Part shown: positions 28,905 through 32,150 of the stretch, one piece after another
How the letters are laid out: each line of letters opens with the position of its first letter
Position numbering within the stretch: position 1 is the stretch's first letter
Origin: Candidatus Rokuibacteriota bacterium
GTDB taxonomy: Bacteria; Methylomirabilota; Methylomirabilia; Rokubacteriales; CSP1-6
Direction of reading: 5' to 3'
Assembly (NCBI GenBank): GCA_016179925.1
Contig: JACPCG010000095.1
Span: 14,729 to 46,878 of the forward strand
Length of the DNA stretch: 32,150 bases
Made by a program: the position numbers and the translations under genes
Notes under the pieces: model-generated
What the model was told of the DNA's origin: nothing
Seen by the model: the letters and a program-made list of their open reading frames with translations, nothing else
Database searches by the model: none

Positions 28905-30247
28905 GGGGCGCCGCGGCGGCGCGCGCGGCGGCCGCGCGCGTCCTCGAGCGCGTGGCCGTCGACGCGGCGTTCGCCGACCTCGCGCTCGAGGCCGAGCTGG
29001 CCGGGCGGAAGCTCCCGCCGCGCGACAGCGCGCTCGCCACCGAGCTCGTCTTCGGCACGCTCCGCTGGCAGCGCTATCTCGACTGGATCCTGGCGCCGCA
29101 CGCCAAGCGCCGGCTCGCCTCGCTCGACGCGCGCGTGCTGGCGATTCTCCGCATGACGGCCTACCAGCTCGTCTTCCTCGAGCGCGTGCCGTCGTTCGCC
29201 GCGGTGAACGACGCCGTCACGCTGGCGCCGCGGACGCCGGGGGTGAAAGCATTCGTGAACGCGGTCCTGCGCTCCTTCGCGCGCCGGGGCGCCCGCGAGC
29301 GCGAGCCGGCGCCGCCGCGGGATGCGACCGAGGCGCTGGCGACGCGCTGCTCGTTCCCGACGTGGCTCGCGGCGCGCTGGGTCGCCCGCTACGGACCGGA
29401 GGACGCCGAGACGCTCATGAGAGCGATGAACGAGCGGCCGCCGCTCACCCTCCGCGCCAACACGCTGCGCACCACGCGCGAGGCGCTGGTCGCGCGCCTC
29501 GCGGCGGAGGAAGGCCTCGCGGCGCGCCCGACCCGCTGGGCGCCCGAGGGGCTGGTGGTGGGCCCGGGCGGGGCGCCGGGAGCCTGGCGCGCGTTCGCCG
29601 AGGGGCTCTTCGCGGTGCAGGACGAGGCCTCGATGCTCGTCGCGCGGCTGCTCGCCCCCGCGCCCGGCGCCACGAGCGCGGACGTGTGCGCCGCGCCGGG
29701 GACCAAGACCACGCACCTCGCCCAGCTCATGGAGGACCGCGGGCGCGTGCTCGCCTTCGACCCGCAGCCCGCGCGGCTGGCGCGCATCACGGAGGCGGCG
29801 GCACGCCTCGGGATCGAGTGCATCGAGCCGCTCGCCGGCACGGTCGAGGCGCTCGCCCCCGGGTTCCGCGAGGCCTGCGACGGCGTCCTCGTGGACGCGC
29901 CCTGCTCGAACCTCGGCGTGCTCAGGCGCAACCCCGACGTGAAGTGGCGGCGCGAGCCCGCCGAGCTGGCCGCCAGCGCCGAGCGCCAGCGCCGGATTCT
30001 CGACGCCGCCGCGACGATGGTGAAGCCGGGCGGGCGGCTCGTCTACGCGACCTGCTCGCTCGAGCCCGAGGAGAACGACGGGGTCGTCGCCCCTTTCCTG
30101 GCCGCGCATCCGGAGTTCAGGCGCGACCCGCCGGCGGAGTTCCCGCTCCCGCTCGATCCGGATGGCACGCTCCGCTGCCTGCCCCACCGCCACGGGACCG
30201 ACGGCTTCACCGCCGTCCGGCTCCGCCGTGCTATAACAGCCCCGTGA
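28901..30247 (+). CDS. rsmB: 16S rRNA (cytosine-967-C5)-methyltransferase
   Basis: The protein is 448 aa from a GTG overlapping the fmt stop. The N-terminal NusB-like RNA-binding domain (residues 1-130) includes RDSALATELVFGTLRW and AYQLVFLERVPSFAAVNDAV. A Rossmann methyltransferase follows with the SAM site VCAAPGTKTTHLAQ and the two catalytic cysteines, in DAPCSNLG near 332 and ATCSLEPEEN near 381. It methylates C967 of 16S rRNA. def-fmt-rsmB is a classic order. The last codons hold a TATAAC box used by the next gene. Confidence 0.95.
30232..30237 (+). promoter_or_regulatory. -10-like hexamer before rpe (leaderless type)
   Basis: TATAAC lies inside the end of rsmB, exactly six bases before the GTG start of rpe. 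Transcription from it would begin at the start codon. No strong -35 is seen. The spacing matches the xth and yicC cases. Confidence 0.4.
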
Positions 30248-30897
30248 TCAAGATCGCGCCGTCGATCCTGTCCGCCGACTTCGCGGCGCTCGGGCACGAC
30301 ATCGCGCGCGTCGAGGCGGGCGGGGCCGACCAGCTCCACGTGGACGTGATGGACGGCCGGTTCGTCCCCAACATCACGATCGGCCCGGTCGTCGTCGGCG
30401 CGATCCGCAAGCGTACGCGCCTGCCGCTCGACGTCCACCTGATGATCGTCGAGCCCGAGCGCTACATCCCCGAGTTCGTGGCCGCCGGCGCCGACATGGT
30501 CACCGTCCACGCCGAGGCGTGCCCGCATCTCTCGCGCACGCTCGCCCAGATCCGCGAGCTCGGCGCCAAGGCGGGCGTCGCGCTGAACCCGTCCACGCCG
30601 CCCGTCGCGCTCCAGTACGTCCTCGACGACCTCGACCTCGTGCTCGTCATGTCGGTGAACCCGGGGTTCGGCGGCCAGTCGTTCATTCCGGGCGCGCACC
30701 GGAAGATCCGCGAGGTGCGCGCGCTGCTCGGCGAGCGGCCCGTGGATGTCTCGGTGGACGGCGGCGTGAAGGCGGATCTCGCGAAGGCGCTCGCCGGCGA
30801 CGGCGCCACGACGCTCGTGGCGGGCTCGGCGATCTTCGGCGCCGCGGACCCGGCGGCCGCGGTGCGCGCCCTCCGCGATGCGGCGACGGCGCGCTGA
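30244..30897 (+). CDS. rpe: Ribulose-phosphate 3-epimerase
   Basis: The protein is 217 aa from a GTG overlapping the rsmB stop. It is a TIM-barrel enzyme interconverting ribulose 5-phosphate and xylulose 5-phosphate in the pentose phosphate pathway. The metal and catalytic residues are visible: H32 and D34 in LHVDVMDGRFVPN, H65 in VHLMIV, and D172 in VSVDGGV. MSVNPGFGGQSF and VAGSAIFG form the phosphate-binding part. It is full length. A convergent gene ends 38 bases away. Confidence 0.96.
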   Translation: MIKIAPSILSADFAALGHDIARVEAGGADQLHVDVMDGRFVPNITIGPVVVGAIRKRTRLPLDVHLMIVEPERYIPEFVAAGADMVTVHAEACPHLSRTLAQIRELGAKAGVALNPSTPPVALQYVLDDLDLVLVMSVNPGFGGQSFIPGAHRKIREVRALLGERPVDVSVDGGVKADLAKALAGDGATTLVAGSAIFGAADPAAAVRALRDAATAR

Positions 30898-30935
30898 CGC
30901 CGTGGCGCTGCTCTAGCGAACCGCGGGCGGCGGCG

Positions 30936-31328
30936 CTACCTCCGCTTGAACTCGGGCGGGAGCTTCACCCACTGGTAGACGCCGGCGCCGGTCTGCTGGA
31001 GGGTCCAGCGCTCGGGGTAGTAGAATCCCGTCGTGGTCTCGGTGACGTAGTAGCCGGGAATCTGGACCGTCTGCTGCTCGGTCTTGGGCGGGACGCCGTC
31101 GGGAACCGGCACGTTCACCGTGAGCGAGACCGGCTGCGGCGGCACGGGGATGTACCGGACCACCTGACCGTAGTCGACGCGGCTCGTGCTGTTGGTGGCC
31201 CACGGCATGGCGGGGTGGGGGTTCTGGCTGAAGTTGCCCGGATTGTTCGGGGCACCCGGTGGGCCGCCGAGCGCAGGGGCGGACGAGGCGAGGACCAGAG
31301 ACACTGCGACGAGCCACGCCCTGATCAT
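30936..31328 (-). CDS. Small secreted protein of unknown function
   Basis: The protein is 130 aa from the ATG at 31328, which has AGGAGG six to seven bases upstream. An ATG at 31343 would add five residues. Residues 1-21 form a signal peptide (MIRAWLVAVSLVLASSAPALG). The mature protein is Pro/Gln/Asn-rich at its start (GGPPGAPNNPGNFSQNPHP). It then has repeated strand-forming stretches (VVRYIPVPPQPVSLTVNVPVP, VQIPGYYVTETTTGFYYPERWTL) and ends WVKLPPEFKRR. The aromatic, proline-rich strands suggest an envelope or matrix component. No family is recognised. It is convergent with rpe and divergent from ffh. Confidence 0.65.
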   Translation of the reverse strand: MIRAWLVAVSLVLASSAPALGGPPGAPNNPGNFSQNPHPAMPWATNSTSRVDYGQVVRYIPVPPQPVSLTVNVPVPDGVPPKTEQQTVQIPGYYVTETTTGFYYPERWTLQQTGAGVYQWVKLPPEFKRR

Positions 31329-31349
31329 CGTTGCCCTCCTCATAGCGCG

Positions 31350-31355
31350 AGTATA
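31350..31355 (-). promoter_or_regulatory. -10-like hexamer for the 31328 gene
   Basis: On the minus strand this reads TATACT. An ATG (31343) follows after six bases, and the SD-preceded ATG (31328) comes 15 bases further on. Transcription starting near 31343 would give either a leaderless message or a 15-base leader with AGGAGG. A clear -35 is not visible. Confidence 0.45.
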
Positions 31356-31387
31356 CCGCGAAAGGCGGCCACGGACCGCGCTCCCGG

Positions 31388-31416
31388 TTGCTATTTCTCG
31401 CATGTTTCCGTAAAGT
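31388..31416 (+). promoter_or_regulatory. Promoter for ffh
   Basis: TTGCTA (31388-31393) and TAAAGT (31411-31416) are 17 bases apart, in a locally AT-rich stretch. The ffh ATG is at 31428, so the leader would be only about five bases and has no Shine-Dalgarno sequence. Each box matches the consensus at four of six bases. Confidence 0.45.
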
Positions 31417-31427
31417 TAAGTTTTCCC

Positions 31428-32150
31428 ATGCTTGACTCTCTGAGCACGAGACTGCAAACCATCTTCGACAAGCTCGGCGGCCGCGGCCGGCTGTCGGAGG
31501 AGAACATCCAGGAAGCGCTCCGCGAGGTGCGCGTGGCGCTCCTCGAGGCAGACGTCAACTTCAAGGTCGTCCGGACCTTCGTCGAACGCGTCCGGGGCAA
31601 GGCGGTCGGCCGGGACGTGCTCGCGTCGCTCACGCCGGCCCAGCAGGTGGTGAAGGTCGTCCACGACGAGCTGGTCGAGCTGCTCGGCGGCAGCGGCCAT
31701 CGGCTCGCCCCCGCCCCGCACCCGCCGACGGTGATCATGCTCGTCGGGCTGCAGGGCCCGGGCAAGACCACGACGGCGGCGAAGCTGGCGCGTCTCTACG
31801 GAAAGCAGGGGCAGCACCCGCTGCTCGCCGCCGCGGACACGCACCGGCCGGCGGCGCAGGATCAGCTCCGGACGCTCGGCGACCAGCTCGGGATCCCCGT
31901 GGTCGGCACCGTGGGGCAGAGGCCGCTCGAGATCTGCCGGCAGGCACGCGAGGAGGCGGCCGCGCGCGGGCTCACACCGCTCATCCTCGACACCGCGGGG
32001 CGCCTGCACATCGACGAGGCGATGCTCGAGGAGCTCCGGGCGATCCGGCGGGAGGTGGGGCCGCACCACGTGCTCCTCGTGGTGGACGCGATGACGGGCC
32101 AGGACGCGGTCACCGTCGCCGACCGCTTCAACCAGGCGGTCGGCATCGAC
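31428..32150 (+). CDS. ffh: Signal recognition particle GTPase Ffh/SRP54 (3' partial)
   Basis: There are 241 codons from the ATG at 31428 to the window edge, open throughout. The N-terminal four-helix domain (MLDSLSTRLQTIFDKLGGRG, then LSEENIQEALREVRVALLEADVN) and the GTPase domain are present. G1 is GLQGPGKTTTAAKLA, with Pro where Ser is usual. DTHRPAAQDQL, LDTAGRLHID and VVDAMTGQDAV follow. The C-terminal M domain lies beyond the window. Ffh binds signal sequences with 4.5S RNA and targets proteins to FtsY at the membrane. Confidence 0.95.
   Translation, partial: MLDSLSTRLQTIFDKLGGRGRLSEENIQEALREVRVALLEADVNFKVVRTFVERVRGKAVGRDVLASLTPAQQVVKVVHDELVELLGGSGHRLAPAPHPPTVIMLVGLQGPGKTTTAAKLARLYGKQGQHPLLAAADTHRPAAQDQLRTLGDQLGIPVVGTVGQRPLEICRQAREEAAARGLTPLILDTAGRLHIDEAMLEELRAIRREVGPHHVLLVVDAMTGQDAVTVADRFNQAVGID

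Noticed and set aside
30905-30936. Stem GCGCTGC/GCGGCGC between rpe and the convergent gene as a bidirectional terminator
   Set aside because: The loop is 18 bases, one pair is a wobble, and there is no T-run. In sequence this GC-rich such a stem can arise by chance.

Overview
This is a very GC-rich, gene-dense bacterial chromosome segment. Most genes abut or overlap by 1-13 bases, and many start with GTG or TTG. The gene content and gene order suggest a deep-branching soil or groundwater lineage of the Rokubacteria/Methylomirabilota or delta-proteobacterial type. That placement is an impression and was not computed. No rRNA, tRNA, CRISPR, prophage or insertion sequence was seen.

Layout. (1) Positions 2-3274, plus strand: FdrA (AllF) and YlbE/DUF1116 (AllG), the two subunits linked to oxamate carbamoyltransferase, followed by a carbamate kinase gene that has lost its middle. 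(2) 3285-4621: exonuclease III and a small membrane protein with an HEAGH motif. (3) 4590-13805: a pyrimidine operon pyrR-pyrB-pyrC-carA-[three small genes]-carB-pyrF-pyrE. It is preceded by a promoter and by a hairpin with all the hallmarks of a PyrR-binding loop, whose 3' arm is the pyrR Shine-Dalgarno sequence. A toxin-antitoxin-like pair sits between carA and carB, a 65-66 bp tandem repeat lies between pyrB and pyrC, and a hairpin-forming insertion lies inside pyrF. carB is broken in two places. (4) 20460-13841, minus strand: a four-gene operon of secreted proteins. These are a small unknown, a beta-propeller/Ig/PKD protein, a carboxypeptidase-regulatory-like protein and a large protein with a zinc phospholipase C-like N-terminus. 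(5) 21682-20692, minus strand: remnants of an ABC transporter (ATPase N-terminus joined to permease C-terminus) and a small membrane protein. (6) 21683-30897, plus strand: a housekeeping cluster yicC-remA-like-gmk-rpoZ-coaBC-udg-priA-def-fmt-rsmB-rpe. (7) A small secreted protein on the minus strand, then the start of ffh, which runs off the window.

How the genes work together. The pyr genes cover UMP synthesis from bicarbonate and glutamine except dihydroorotate dehydrogenase, which is not here. PyrR binding the leader hairpin would hide the ribosome binding site and repress the tightly packed operon at translation. The fdrA/allG module just upstream also handles carbamoyl groups. The housekeeping cluster combines RNA polymerase omega, nucleotide and CoA synthesis, replication restart, N-terminal formyl-Met processing and rRNA methylation.

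Two patterns cut across the window. Four conserved protein-coding stretches (carbamate kinase, carB twice, ABC ATPase/permease) have lost internal segments with a change of reading frame, which points either to real decay or to assembly collapse. Several transcription units have a -10-like hexamer 6-7 bases before a start codon, suggesting leaderless or near-leaderless mRNAs in this organism.
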